Origin: Methylobacterium phyllostachyos
Lineage (GTDB): Bacteria > Pseudomonadota > Alphaproteobacteria > Rhizobiales > Beijerinckiaceae
NCBI RefSeq assembly: GCF_900103445.1
Contig: NZ_FNHS01000014.1
Location: 147,616-211,615, forward strand
Direction: 5' to 3'
Length of the DNA stretch: 64,000 nucleotides
The notes under the pieces are model-generated. The model saw only the letters and a program-made list of their open reading frames with translations. It searched no databases and was not told the origin of the DNA. A program made the translations under genes and the position numbers. Shown here in pieces: positions 56,871 to 64,000 of this stretch (positions are counted from its first letter, which is position 1; every line of letters begins with the position of its first letter).

Positions 56871-57536
56871 TCATGGCCGCAACCGCCAGACGTGGCTACG
56901 CTTGATCTCGGCATCCTCCAGGGCGCGCGAAACGGGAACCGAATAGCTCGCCAAGCAGTCGAGCCGGTCGCGCGGCAGGTAGGTGCGGCCCGGATCGCCG
57001 ATCAGGACCTGAACGCCGCGGCCCTGCAGCGCGCAGAGCCACCCCGTCACCGCCTCGGCGAGGTCGCGCTCGTAGAAAACGTCGGCTGCCAGAACGAGAT
57101 CGACCGCGGGATCCGTCCCGAGCAGGTCGTCGGCGACTGGCTCGATCACGCCCGCCACGCCGTTGGCCGTGGCGTTCAGGCGGATCGTCGCCATGGCGAA
57201 GGGGTCGAGGTCGCTCGCGGTCACGTGCCGGGCGCCGGCCCGCGCCGCCGCGATCGCCACGAGGCCGGAGCCCGACGCAAAGTCGATGGCCCGGGCGCCG
57301 GCCACGAGCGCCGGATTGTCGAGGATGTAGCGGGCGAGCGCCTGACCGCCCGCCCAGGCGAAGGCCCAGAATGGCGGCGGCAGGCCGATCGCCTCCAGCT
57401 CCTCCTCGGTCTTCTCCCACAGGGCGGTCGCCTCGTCGGCGACGTGGAGGCTGATCTCGGGGGCGTGGGGTACCGGCAGCAGGCGGGTATGGGCGCGGAT
57501 GAAGCCTTCGGGATCGTCGGGCGGGCGCATCTTCAA
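56871..57536 (-). CDS. Class I methyltransferase, ETF-beta lysine methyltransferase-like
   Basis: The 221-aa SAM-dependent enzyme has PPPFWAFAWAGGQALARYIL before motif I, AIDFASGSGLVAIAAARAGA, ASDLDPFAMATIRLNATANG, and DLVLAADVFYERDLAEAVTG. The FWAFAWAGG and DVFYERD motifs are shared with METTL20-type enzymes that methylate the beta subunit of electron transfer flavoprotein, so this is the best guess. Nicotinamide N-methyltransferase is how the group is often labelled. Its start overlaps the end of the glycosyltransferase gene by four bases. Confidence 0.85.
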   Translation of the reverse strand: MKMRPPDDPEGFIRAHTRLLPVPHAPEISLHVADEATALWEKTEEELEAIGLPPPFWAFAWAGGQALARYILDNPALVAGARAIDFASGSGLVAIAAARAGARHVTASDLDPFAMATIRLNATANGVAGVIEPVADDLLGTDPAVDLVLAADVFYERDLAEAVTGWLCALQGRGVQVLIGDPGRTYLPRDRLDCLASYSVPVSRALEDAEIKRSHVWRLRP

Positions 57537-58693
57537 CCCTCCAGCAGATCGCGCCAGAGGGCGCAGACGGCCTCGGTCACCGCGGCCTCGGTGAAGCCCC
57601 CGGACTCGATCCGCGCCCGCGCCGCCGCGCCGAGGCTCGCCACGAGCGCCGGATCGCGGCTCAGCCGAACCAAGGCCTGTGCCAAAGCCGGCGCGTCGTC
57701 AGTCGGGACGAGCAGACCCTCGACGCCGTCGCGCACGAGGCTGCGGCAGCCCGGAACGTCCGAGGCGACCAGCGCCCGGCCGCAGGCGGCGGCCTCCAGC
57801 AGGGTGCGCGGCAGCCCTTCCCCGCCCCGGGATGGCAGGCAGGCGACATGGTGGGACGCCCAGACACCGGCCACGTCGGCGGTGGGCCCGTGCCAAGCGA
57901 CGCCGTCGCGGCTCCAATCCCGCAGCGTCGCCTCGGCGATCGCGCGCCGGTTCGACGGGTCGGGCGCGCCGTAGAGATTGAGCTCGACCGGCGCGCCCTG
58001 CGCACGGGCAAGGCGGACGGCCTCCACGGCCACATCGATCCCCTTCGACCACAGCATGCGCGCGACGAGCGCGACCCGCAGGGGCGGCGTCGGCGGCAAG
58101 GGCTGCGGCTGGTAGGCGGCGAGGTCCACCCCCGCGCCGCCGACCACGGTGACCGCCTGGTCCAGCGGATCGAGGCCCAGCGCCCGGGCGTCGTCCGGGT
58201 TCTCGAACAGGAAGCGCGTGCGCGACGAGGCGAGCGGGCCGCGGATCAGCGTCCGCAGGGCGAGCCGCGCCGCGGACCCGAGCCGGTCCTTGCGGGCGCC
58301 CACGAGGCCGAGGCCGGTCAGGGCGTAGACCCGCGCCGGGATGCCGGCCATCGCGGCGGCGGTCCCGCCGATCAGGATCCCGCGCAGCGCGATGCAGTGG
58401 ACGATATCGGCCCGGAGCGCCTTCAGGATCCCGGCGAGCTGCCCGGCCGCGTAGCCCGCCGCCATGGGGCTGAGGCTCGACCGTTCCGCCTCCAGGGGCA
58501 CGACGCGCGCGCCGGTCGCCTCGATGGCCGCGCGGTGCGCGCGGACCCGCGTGACGACGGTGACCGACAGGCCCATGGCGATCGCGGCCCGCGCCATCGG
58601 CAGGAAGTGCGAGGCGAAGAACCAATCTTCGGTCACCACGAAGGCAAGATTACGCATTGGGGCGGGCAGGTTTTCGGGGGCGGCGCTCGTCAT
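57533..58693 (-). CDS. Glycosyltransferase family 4 protein
   Basis: The 386-aa GT-B enzyme has an N-terminal acceptor domain (AFVVTEDWFFASHFLPMARA, DIVHCIALRGILIGG) and a C-terminal donor domain (LRVALVARMLWSKGIDVAVE, CLPSRGGEGLPRTLLEAAAC), with the EX7E-like region at GEGLPRTLLEAAACG. It likely transfers a sugar in cell-surface polysaccharide synthesis. It overlaps the methyltransferase gene by four bases. No other polysaccharide gene is nearby, so the product is unknown. Confidence 0.9.
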   Translation of the reverse strand: MTSAAPENLPAPMRNLAFVVTEDWFFASHFLPMARAAIAMGLSVTVVTRVRAHRAAIEATGARVVPLEAERSSLSPMAAGYAAGQLAGILKALRADIVHCIALRGILIGGTAAAMAGIPARVYALTGLGLVGARKDRLGSAARLALRTLIRGPLASSRTRFLFENPDDARALGLDPLDQAVTVVGGAGVDLAAYQPQPLPPTPPLRVALVARMLWSKGIDVAVEAVRLARAQGAPVELNLYGAPDPSNRRAIAEATLRDWSRDGVAWHGPTADVAGVWASHHVACLPSRGGEGLPRTLLEAAACGRALVASDVPGCRSLVRDGVEGLLVPTDDAPALAQALVRLSRDPALVASLGAAARARIESGGFTEAAVTEAVCALWRDLLEG

Positions 58694-58827
58694 CGCAGCC
58701 CTCTAGCACGGCGTGGCCGATTGGCCTGCGGCGGATGCGCAGGCGAGGAACAGCGCTCCCGCGCCGCCGGTTGACCAGAGCCTTCTCGCCGGCCCGGCAG
58801 CCGGCTGCGTATGTGAGGGAACGGGCG

Positions 58828-60045
58828 ATGGCGGCTGTCGAAACAGAAGAGGGCGGCAGGAACCTGCGGGAGGCCGCGGAGGAGGCCGGGCTTGCTTACG
58901 TCGATGACAGCCGGCCGGGCCTGACCCGCAAGCGCAGCGGCACAGGCTTCCGCTACCTCGACGCGAAGGGCGCGCCGCTTCGCGACAAAGCGGTGCTGGC
59001 TCGCATCAAGGCGCTCGCCATCCCCCCGGCCTACACCGATGTCTGGATCTGCCCCCGCCGCAACGGCCACATCCAGGCGACCGGCCGGGACGCCAAGGGG
59101 CGCAAGCAGTACCGCTACCATCCGGATTTCCGGCAGGCCCGGGAGGCCAACAAGTTCTCGCGGATCATGGCCTTCGCGGACGCCCTGCCGGGCATCCGCC
59201 AGCGGGTCGATGCCGACATGAAGCGGCCGGGCCTCCCCCGCGACAAGGTGCTCGCCACGGTGGTCCATCTGCTCGAAACGACGCTGATCCGGGTCGGTAA
59301 TGACGATTACGCGCGCACCAACAAGAGCTATGGGCTCACCACCCTGCGCGACCCCCATGTCCGGATCGAGGGCTCGGCCCTGTCGTTCCGTTTCAAGGGC
59401 AAGAGCGGCAAGACCTGGGATGTCGCCCTGAAGGACCGCCGCGTCGCCCGGATCGTGAAGGCCTGTCAGGACCTGCCCGGGCAGGAGCTGTTCCAGTATA
59501 TCGACGGGGACGGCACCCAGCGCGACGTCACCTCCTCGGACGTGAACGCCTACTTGCGCGAGATCACGGGCGAGGATTTCACCGCCAAGGATTTCCGCAC
59601 CTGGGCCGGCACCGTGCTGGCCGCCCTGGCGCTGCGCGAATTCGAGAGTTTCGACAGCGACGCGGCCGCCAAGCGCAACGTCCGGGCCGCGATCGAGAGC
59701 GTGGCGGGGCGGCTGGGCAACACGCCGACCATCTGCCGCAAATGCTACATCCATCCGCAGGTCCTCGACTGCTACATGGAGGGGGGCCTGCTCCTGCACG
59801 TGAAGGATGTGGTCGAGTCGGAGCTGAGCCAGGATCTCTCCAGCCTCCGCTCCGAGGAGGCCGCCGTGCTGGCGCTGCTCCAGGCGCGGCTCGCTGCCAG
59901 CGAGGACGCGGCGCGGGACGGCAAGCGGGTTAAGCCGGCCGGCAAGCGGAGTTCGCCGGGGCGGAAGGCGCGGAACAAGGCCTCGGCTTCGAAAGCGGAG
60001 CGCCCGTCGCGCAGCGGATCCGAAGTGCGGGTCGGGGCCGCCTGA
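58828..60045 (+). CDS. DNA topoisomerase IB (poxvirus/bacterial type)
   Basis: The 405-aa enzyme relaxes supercoils by a 3'-phosphotyrosyl intermediate. It has AIPPAYTDVWICPRRNGHIQ, QATGRDAKGRKQYRYHPDF, LLETTLIRVGNDDYARTNKS, YGLTTLRDPHV, FRTWAGTVLAALALREF and the active-site tyrosine Y307 in CRKCYIHPQVLD. The last 60 residues are a Lys/Ser/Arg-rich tail (VKPAGKRSSPGRKARNKASA) that may bind DNA. ATG 58828 was chosen; upstream frame sequence is arginine-rich noise. Bacterial topoisomerase IB is found in some, not all, Hyphomicrobiales. Confidence 0.95.
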   Translation: MAAVETEEGGRNLREAAEEAGLAYVDDSRPGLTRKRSGTGFRYLDAKGAPLRDKAVLARIKALAIPPAYTDVWICPRRNGHIQATGRDAKGRKQYRYHPDFRQAREANKFSRIMAFADALPGIRQRVDADMKRPGLPRDKVLATVVHLLETTLIRVGNDDYARTNKSYGLTTLRDPHVRIEGSALSFRFKGKSGKTWDVALKDRRVARIVKACQDLPGQELFQYIDGDGTQRDVTSSDVNAYLREITGEDFTAKDFRTWAGTVLAALALREFESFDSDAAAKRNVRAAIESVAGRLGNTPTICRKCYIHPQVLDCYMEGGLLLHVKDVVESELSQDLSSLRSEEAAVLALLQARLAASEDAARDGKRVKPAGKRSSPGRKARNKASASKAERPSRSGSEVRVGAA

Positions 60046-60078
60046 GGCGGCCACCACCCACGGTCTTACCCGGTCCGG

Positions 60079-60765
60079 TCAGTGCCGCGACTGGCTGTCG
60101 TTGCCCGACGGCCGCCGGTCGATGGTGCGCCGGACCTGATCGCCCGAATCCACCACCGGTGCCAGACCGAGCTGGCGAGCGAGGGAGACGAGATCCTTCA
60201 GCCGGCCGGTCTGCGTCTTGCGGCGCAGGTTGAGCCGGTGCGTCTCCACCGTGCGGACGCTGAGCGCGAGGCGCCGGGCCACCTCCTTGTTGCTGAAGCC
60301 CGAGCTGAGGAAGCGCAGCACCTCGGCCTCGCGCGGCGTGAGCCCCAGGCTGTCGGCCGGCTCGTTCGCCAACGACAGGGGCTGCTCCGGCGGTACGAGG
60401 CAGTCGGAACCCTCCGCCAGGGCAAGCAGCGCCGCCGCGAGTTCGCGCGGGGCCTTCGAGCGGGCCACGAAGGCGTCGGCACCCGCAGCCAGCAGGGCGC
60501 GCAGATCGTCCGCCGTCAGCGCGCCGAACACCACCAGGGTGCGCAGGTGCGGCTGCCGTTCCTTGAGATCGACGATGCGTGCGATCCCGTCGGCGAGCCG
60601 GATCTCGTCGAGGAAGACCAGCGCGACCGCGGAACCGGCCTCGGCCATATCCAGATCGGCCGCGCCGATCGTGTGGAATTCCGGCATGTGTTCCAGGGTC
60701 GCACGGACGGTTGCGCTCAGGTCCTGCGGTTCATCCAGGATCAGGACGCCAACAGCGGTACTCAT
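60079..60765 (-). CDS. LuxR-family response regulator
   Basis: The 228-aa protein has a receiver-like domain at about 5-120 (VGVLILDEPQDLSATVRATL, VALVFLDEIRLADGIARIV, LVVFGALTADDLRALLAAGA) and a LuxR helix-turn-helix at about 150-210 (LGLTPREAEVLRFLSSGFSN, KEVARRLALSVRTVETHRLN). The likely phospho-aspartate is the D in FLDEI; the conserved Lys appears in FVARSKAPRE. No histidine kinase gene is adjacent. ATG 60765 was chosen; the frame upstream contains no domain. Confidence 0.85.
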   Translation of the reverse strand: MSTAVGVLILDEPQDLSATVRATLEHMPEFHTIGAADLDMAEAGSAVALVFLDEIRLADGIARIVDLKERQPHLRTLVVFGALTADDLRALLAAGADAFVARSKAPRELAAALLALAEGSDCLVPPEQPLSLANEPADSLGLTPREAEVLRFLSSGFSNKEVARRLALSVRTVETHRLNLRRKTQTGRLKDLVSLARQLGLAPVVDSGDQVRRTIDRRPSGNDSQSRH

Positions 60766-60977
60766 TGCCTCGCACTCCGCTCTCCCGGCTCGATACAAGC
60801 GACCGGGATCGGAGACTAGGTTCCAAGAACTGTTCCAGCGGGCGTTCGTCAATATTAAGCTTGATATCGGCATATATGCCGACAATTCAGATAAATTCTC
60901 GGCGGTCGCGTCCCGATCCGGGACTTGCCTGCAACGTGCTTAACGGCACTGTTCCGATATGGGGCAGCGGGACTGGC

Positions 60978-61874
60978 TCATTGCGCGACGATTGGCACCG
61001 CGTCCGGTGTCGATGCCACGACGCGGTTCCGCCCGCCGCTTTTGGCTGCGTAGAGGGCGATATCGGCACGCTTGATCAGCGCCTCGACACTGTCTCCGTC
61101 GGCCCAGGTGCTGACGCCGAAGCTGCAACTCAGCGTGACGGTGGCGTCGCCCGCACGAATCCGCAGATCCTGCACGTTCGAGCGCAGGCGCTCGGCCCGC
61201 GTGGTGGCTTCCGACAGACAGCACCGCGGCAGGATCAGGGCGAACTCCTCGCCGCCGAGCCGACCGCCGATGCCCTCCCCGGCGATCAGATCGGCCACCG
61301 CGGTGATCGCGCGGTCGCCGGTATCGTGCCCGTGCTGGTCGTTGATGCGCTTGAAGTGGTCGATATCGGCCAGGATCGCCGAGACTCCGCCCGGATGGCT
61401 ATTCCGCTCCGCCGCGATCCGGGCCCGGTTGAAGAAGGCGCGCCGGTTCAGCGCGCCGGTCAGCGGATCTGTCTCGGCGAGGCGGATCAACTCCTCCTGC
61501 ATGGTGGTCAGGCGCTCGGCGGCGCGCAGCCGGGCATTCAGCTCCTCCGCGCTCGGCGGCTTCTCGATGAAGTCGTCCGCGCCGCTGTCGAGGGCCTCGG
61601 CCAAGCTGCGGACGTTGCGCACCGACGACATCGTGATGACGTGGAGCGGCCCCCGCTCCTCCGCAATCAGGCGTGCGGACCAGCACAGTTCGAGACCGCA
61701 TAGCGGCCGCACCTCCAGGCTGGTGATCAGAACGCGGACCGTGGGCGTCGCCCTGAGAAACCCGAGCGCCTCCGCCGAATCCGTGAAGGCATGCACGGCG
61801 TGTCCGCGCGGCTCGATCAGCGACGCGATGATCTGAAGGACGACACGGCTCGAATCGACGATGACGATCTGCAT
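60978..61874 (-). CDS. Diguanylate cyclase with N-terminal receiver-like domain
   Basis: The 298-aa protein has a receiver-like domain (about 1-115, QIVIVDSSRVVLQIIASLIE, ADDFIEKPPSAEELNARLRA) and a GGDEF domain (about 130-290) with DPLTGALNRRAFFNRARIAA, ADIDHFKRINDQHGHDTGDR and the catalytic loop GGRLGGEEFALILPRC. GGEEF is an active form. The place of the phospho-aspartate reads LITSLEVRPLCG, with Ser instead of Asp, so phosphorylation is doubtful. No RxxD inhibitory site is visible before GGEEF. Start ATG 61874; longer frames are not domain-like. Confidence 0.92.
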   Translation of the reverse strand: MQIVIVDSSRVVLQIIASLIEPRGHAVHAFTDSAEALGFLRATPTVRVLITSLEVRPLCGLELCWSARLIAEERGPLHVITMSSVRNVRSLAEALDSGADDFIEKPPSAEELNARLRAAERLTTMQEELIRLAETDPLTGALNRRAFFNRARIAAERNSHPGGVSAILADIDHFKRINDQHGHDTGDRAITAVADLIAGEGIGGRLGGEEFALILPRCCLSEATTRAERLRSNVQDLRIRAGDATVTLSCSFGVSTWADGDSVEALIKRADIALYAAKSGGRNRVVASTPDAVPIVAQ

Positions 61875-61934
61875 GGCGGACCTGAGATTGATATCTGCAG
61901 GGTACGCCAAAAGACTTAACCTACCCACAACGGG

Positions 61935-62303
61935 ATGGATGTCAGTATGAGCTTGGCAATAACTACCCCGGACAAGCGCTATATCGTTGTCCGCGGACGA
62001 CTTTGGCGCTGTGCCAACCCTGACCTCTCGTCGGAGCGGCGGGCGATGCTGGTATCCGAATTGATGGCGGCACGCCGCGCCGTGAAGGAGGCCAAGCGGG
62101 CCGAACGCGCGGGCGAGGCGGACGCGGCCGGGGCTCTGGCCGCCGCCCGTGACGCGGTGAACGCCGCCAAGATCGCGCTCGGCGAGCGTGGGCCGGTCTG
62201 GTGGCGCGACGGCGCGCCGGACCTGAATCGGCATCTGGTCCGCACCACGCCTTATGCGGCGTGGTATGCCGCGCTCAGCGACGAGGAACCTGAATCGCGA
62301 TGA
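61935..62303 (+). CDS. Hypothetical protein with helical middle part
   Basis: The 122-aa product (or 118 aa from ATG 61947) is soluble: TTPDKRYIVVRGRLWRCANP at the start, an Ala/Glu/Lys-rich helix (ELMAARRAVKEAKRAERAGE), then GERGPVWWRDGAPDLNRHLV and TPYAAWYAALSDEEPESR. The motif VRGRLWRCANPDL and WWRDGAPDLNRHLV suggest a conserved small protein. It overlaps the end of the convergent secreted protein gene by 29 bases. Family not recognised. Confidence 0.75.
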   Translation: MDVSMSLAITTPDKRYIVVRGRLWRCANPDLSSERRAMLVSELMAARRAVKEAKRAERAGEADAAGALAAARDAVNAAKIALGERGPVWWRDGAPDLNRHLVRTTPYAAWYAALSDEEPESR

Positions 62304-62649
62304 TCCGAGCGCCCGTCGTGCGATCCTCCTCCAGGGCGCCGAGCTGGCGGCGCGCCTTCGGGCTACCGGTACGAATGACGGTGAGGGACGGTTGTGCCGT
62401 AGGGGCGGCTGCGATGCCGCTGACCGTCGGGACCCCGTAGGTGCCATAGCTCCACGGGGACGGGACGATCTGCGTGGGACTGGGCACGTGGGTCAGGGGT
62501 GCGCCGATATAATCACCGCGCACGAATTCTCCGGCGAAGCCGTATGTGTCCGCATAGGCGGGCGCGTAGGGAGCGCCGCCGTAACCCTGCGCCGAGGCCG
62601 GCGCAGCCAGGATGAGGGCGAGGAGCGGCAGAGTTGTCCGGATCGCCAT
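62275..62649 (-). CDS. Small secreted protein, function unknown
   Basis: The 124-aa product has a signal peptide (AIRTTLPLLALILAAPASA) and a Gly/Pro/Tyr-rich mature part (QGYGGAPYAPAYADTYGFAG, then SYGTYGVPTVSGIAAAPTAQ), finishing with a basic stretch EDRTTGARIIAIQVPRR. Low complexity suggests a surface or cell-wall linked protein. The start is ATG 62649. It overlaps the convergent gene at its 3' end and is downstream of another small secreted protein gene on the same strand. Confidence 0.65.
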   Translation of the reverse strand: MAIRTTLPLLALILAAPASAQGYGGAPYAPAYADTYGFAGEFVRGDYIGAPLTHVPSPTQIVPSPWSYGTYGVPTVSGIAAAPTAQPSLTVIRTGSPKARRQLGALEEDRTTGARIIAIQVPRR

Positions 62650-62786
62650 GGGCCGTTCCGTTGCGTGTCGGCACGACAGCGTCGCGCAGGATGCTGGGAA
62701 ACCGACCCAACCCGACGCCGTTCCGCGATCCCAGCCGCGAAGAGTGCGTAAGTCCGATCCGTATATCCTGCCGGTCCTGAGGCGTC

Positions 62787-63020
62787 TCAGCGGCAGGTCG
62801 TGATCCGGCGGACCACCCAGCCCTCGCCTTCGATCCACAGGCGGCGGCGTGACCGGCTGCAACTCGCGTCGTCGTCACGTTCGATGCTGGCGGCGGCGTG
62901 AACCGGGGACCCGGCATCCGCCACCTTGGTCTCGGTCTGGGTGTCGGCGGCCTGGGTGGCCGTGGCCGCCAGAAGAAACGCGGCGCTCGCCAAGCCGAGT
63001 GCGGTCGTTCGAAGGATCAT
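62787..63020 (-). CDS. Small secreted protein with C-terminal cysteines
   Basis: The 77-aa product (ATG 63020) has a signal peptide (ILRTTALGLASAAFLLAATA, cut near ATQA) and a mature part of about 50 residues with two cysteines (DDDASCSRSRRRLWIEGEG and VVRRITTCR) that may form a disulfide. AAGGA stands about 6 bases before the start on the minus strand (revcomp of TCGAAGGATCAT region gives a GA-rich leader, weak). Divergent from ruvB. Function unknown. Confidence 0.65.
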   Translation of the reverse strand: MILRTTALGLASAAFLLAATATQAADTQTETKVADAGSPVHAAASIERDDDASCSRSRRRLWIEGEGWVVRRITTCR

Positions 63021-63272
63021 GTCGCGGGAGGGCTCTGGCAACGTGTCGGGCGGGGTGCTGCAGGAATGCGCGGGCGTCTGCTTTGGTTTCATCGCGGGCG
63101 GTGGATGACGTGCGCCCCCGCGCGTCACGGTGGTGCTTAGACTTCCCGGCAATCGCCGCTAAAGGAGGTCTGACCCGTACGTGACGGCTCCCGGAACCGC
63201 CTGCAGATGCCCCCTGATCGGGGGACTTGTTGCGCTCCGGCTTGGGAGCCGGGGGCCGGAAGCAAAGGGTCT

Positions 63273-64000
63273 ATGAGCAAGCCGAAACCGCCGACCAACG
63301 CGCTGCTGACGCCGGAGAAGCGGGCCGAGGACGTCGACCAGACGATCCGCCCGCTGAGCCTGGCCGAGTTCATCGGTCAGCGGGCGGCCCGGGCCAACAT
63401 GCAGATCTTCATCGAGGCCGCCCGCAAGACCGGCCAGGCCCTCGACCACGTGCTGTTCGTCGGCCCCCCGGGCCTCGGCAAGACCACGCTCGCCCAGATC
63501 GTCGCCCGCGAGCTCGGGGTCAACTTCCGCTCAACCTCCGGGCCGGTCATCGCCAAGGCCGGCGATCTCGCCGCTCAGCTCACCAACCTCGACGAGCGCG
63601 ACGTCCTGTTCATCGACGAGATCCACCGCCTCAACCCGGCGGTGGAGGAGATCCTCTACCCGGCCATGGAGGATTACCAGCTCGACCTGATCATCGGCGA
63701 GGGTCCGGCGGCGCGCTCGGTCAAGATCGATCTGCCCAAGTTCACGCTGGTCGGCGCCACCACGCGCGCGGGCCTGCTGACCACGCCGCTGCGCGACCGG
63801 TTCGGCATCCCGATCCGGCTGGAGTTCTACGAGATCGACGAGCTGGAGCAGATCGTGGCCCGCGGGGCGCGGGTTCTCGGCCTCGGCATGTCGGCCGAGG
63901 GGGCCAACGAGATCGCACGGCGCGCGCGCGGCACGCCGCGGATCGCGGGGCGGCTGCTGCGGCGGGTGCGCGATTTCGCCGTGGTGGCGGAGGCCGAGAC
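63273..64000 (+). CDS. ruvB: Holliday junction branch migration ATPase RuvB (3' end outside window)
   Basis: AAA+ motor that drives branch migration with RuvA. From ATG 63273 the frame reads SKPKPPTNALLTPEKRAEDV, TIRPLSLAEFIGQRAARAN, Walker A FVGPPGLGKTTLAQIVAREL, FRSTSGPVIAKAGDLAAQLT, Walker B VLFIDEIHRLNPAVEEILYP, IIGEGPAARSVKIDLPKFTL and the sensor/arginine finger region GATTRAGLLTTPLRDRFG, continuing past the window end (242 codons seen of about 340). ruvA and ruvC are not upstream here, so ruvB is not directly preceded by its usual partners. Confidence 0.97.
   Translation, partial: MSKPKPPTNALLTPEKRAEDVDQTIRPLSLAEFIGQRAARANMQIFIEAARKTGQALDHVLFVGPPGLGKTTLAQIVARELGVNFRSTSGPVIAKAGDLAAQLTNLDERDVLFIDEIHRLNPAVEEILYPAMEDYQLDLIIGEGPAARSVKIDLPKFTLVGATTRAGLLTTPLRDRFGIPIRLEFYEIDELEQIVARGARVLGLGMSAEGANEIARRARGTPRIAGRLLRRVRDFAVVAEAE

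Overview
The window is about 70% GC and reads as a chromosomal segment of an alphaproteobacterium of the order Hyphomicrobiales, most likely Methylobacterium or a close relative. This is inferred from gene content and protein style: an alphaproteobacterial rnpB next to the division/cell-wall cluster, ClpS-ClpA, an Omp2b-type porin, an ergothioneine pair (egtB-egtD), a split glutamate-synthase-like set with a GlnT/GmaS-type ligase, and short imperfect palindromic repeats between genes. No phage, transposase, plasmid replication gene or CRISPR array was seen.

Layout. 1-1425: C-terminal part of a chemotaxis receptor and a frameshifted remnant of an ABC permease. 1426-11360: a minus-strand division and cell wall block in transcription order rnpB, rsmH, ftsL, ftsI, murE, murF, mraY, murD. 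It stops at murD; ftsW, murG and murC do not follow in the window. 11404-11844: glyoxalase I. 12190-18654: a fructose PTS locus with a LacI-type regulator divergent from fruB-fruK-fruA; fruA carries an in-frame TAG. 18655-19459: decayed coding remnants. 19460-28679: amine oxidase, a small membrane protein, clpS-clpA, phasin-like protein, a D,D-carboxypeptidase with SPOR domain, and a tight three-gene set (trypsin-like protease, 81-aa secreted protein, membrane J-domain protein). 29367-32674: egtB-egtD-adenylate cyclase. 32937-35200: glutamate racemase, a secreted Cache protein and two small genes, one of only 57 codons. 35416-37071: porin. 37991-41260: a GntR regulator divergent from a tartrate-type transporter and dehydrogenase. 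41316-42377: membrane zinc-ribbon protein, followed by 0.9 kb without a convincing gene.

43317-51094 is the most interesting block: a GlxA/AraC regulator divergent from a FAD oxidoreductase, an XRE-cupin regulator, then glxB-glxC-glxD (the three glutamate-synthase-like domains as separate proteins) and a GlnT/gamma-glutamylmethylamide synthetase-type ligase. These are the synthase and ligase parts of the N-methylglutamate route, but the four-subunit dehydrogenase is absent and a single-chain FAD oxidase-like protein stands in the neighbourhood. An AT-rich perfect palindrome sits just upstream of the glxB promoter, and a 21-bp-period direct repeat lies at the glxA start.

51445-64000: tRNA-Leu(CAG) directly behind leuC, a 2-hydroxyacid dehydrogenase, a double Inh-domain secreted protein, cytochrome b561, an FMN reductase, an ETF-beta-type lysine methyltransferase with a glycosyltransferase, topoisomerase IB, two signalling proteins (LuxR type and GGEEF), small secreted proteins, and the 5' part of ruvB, cut by the window end.
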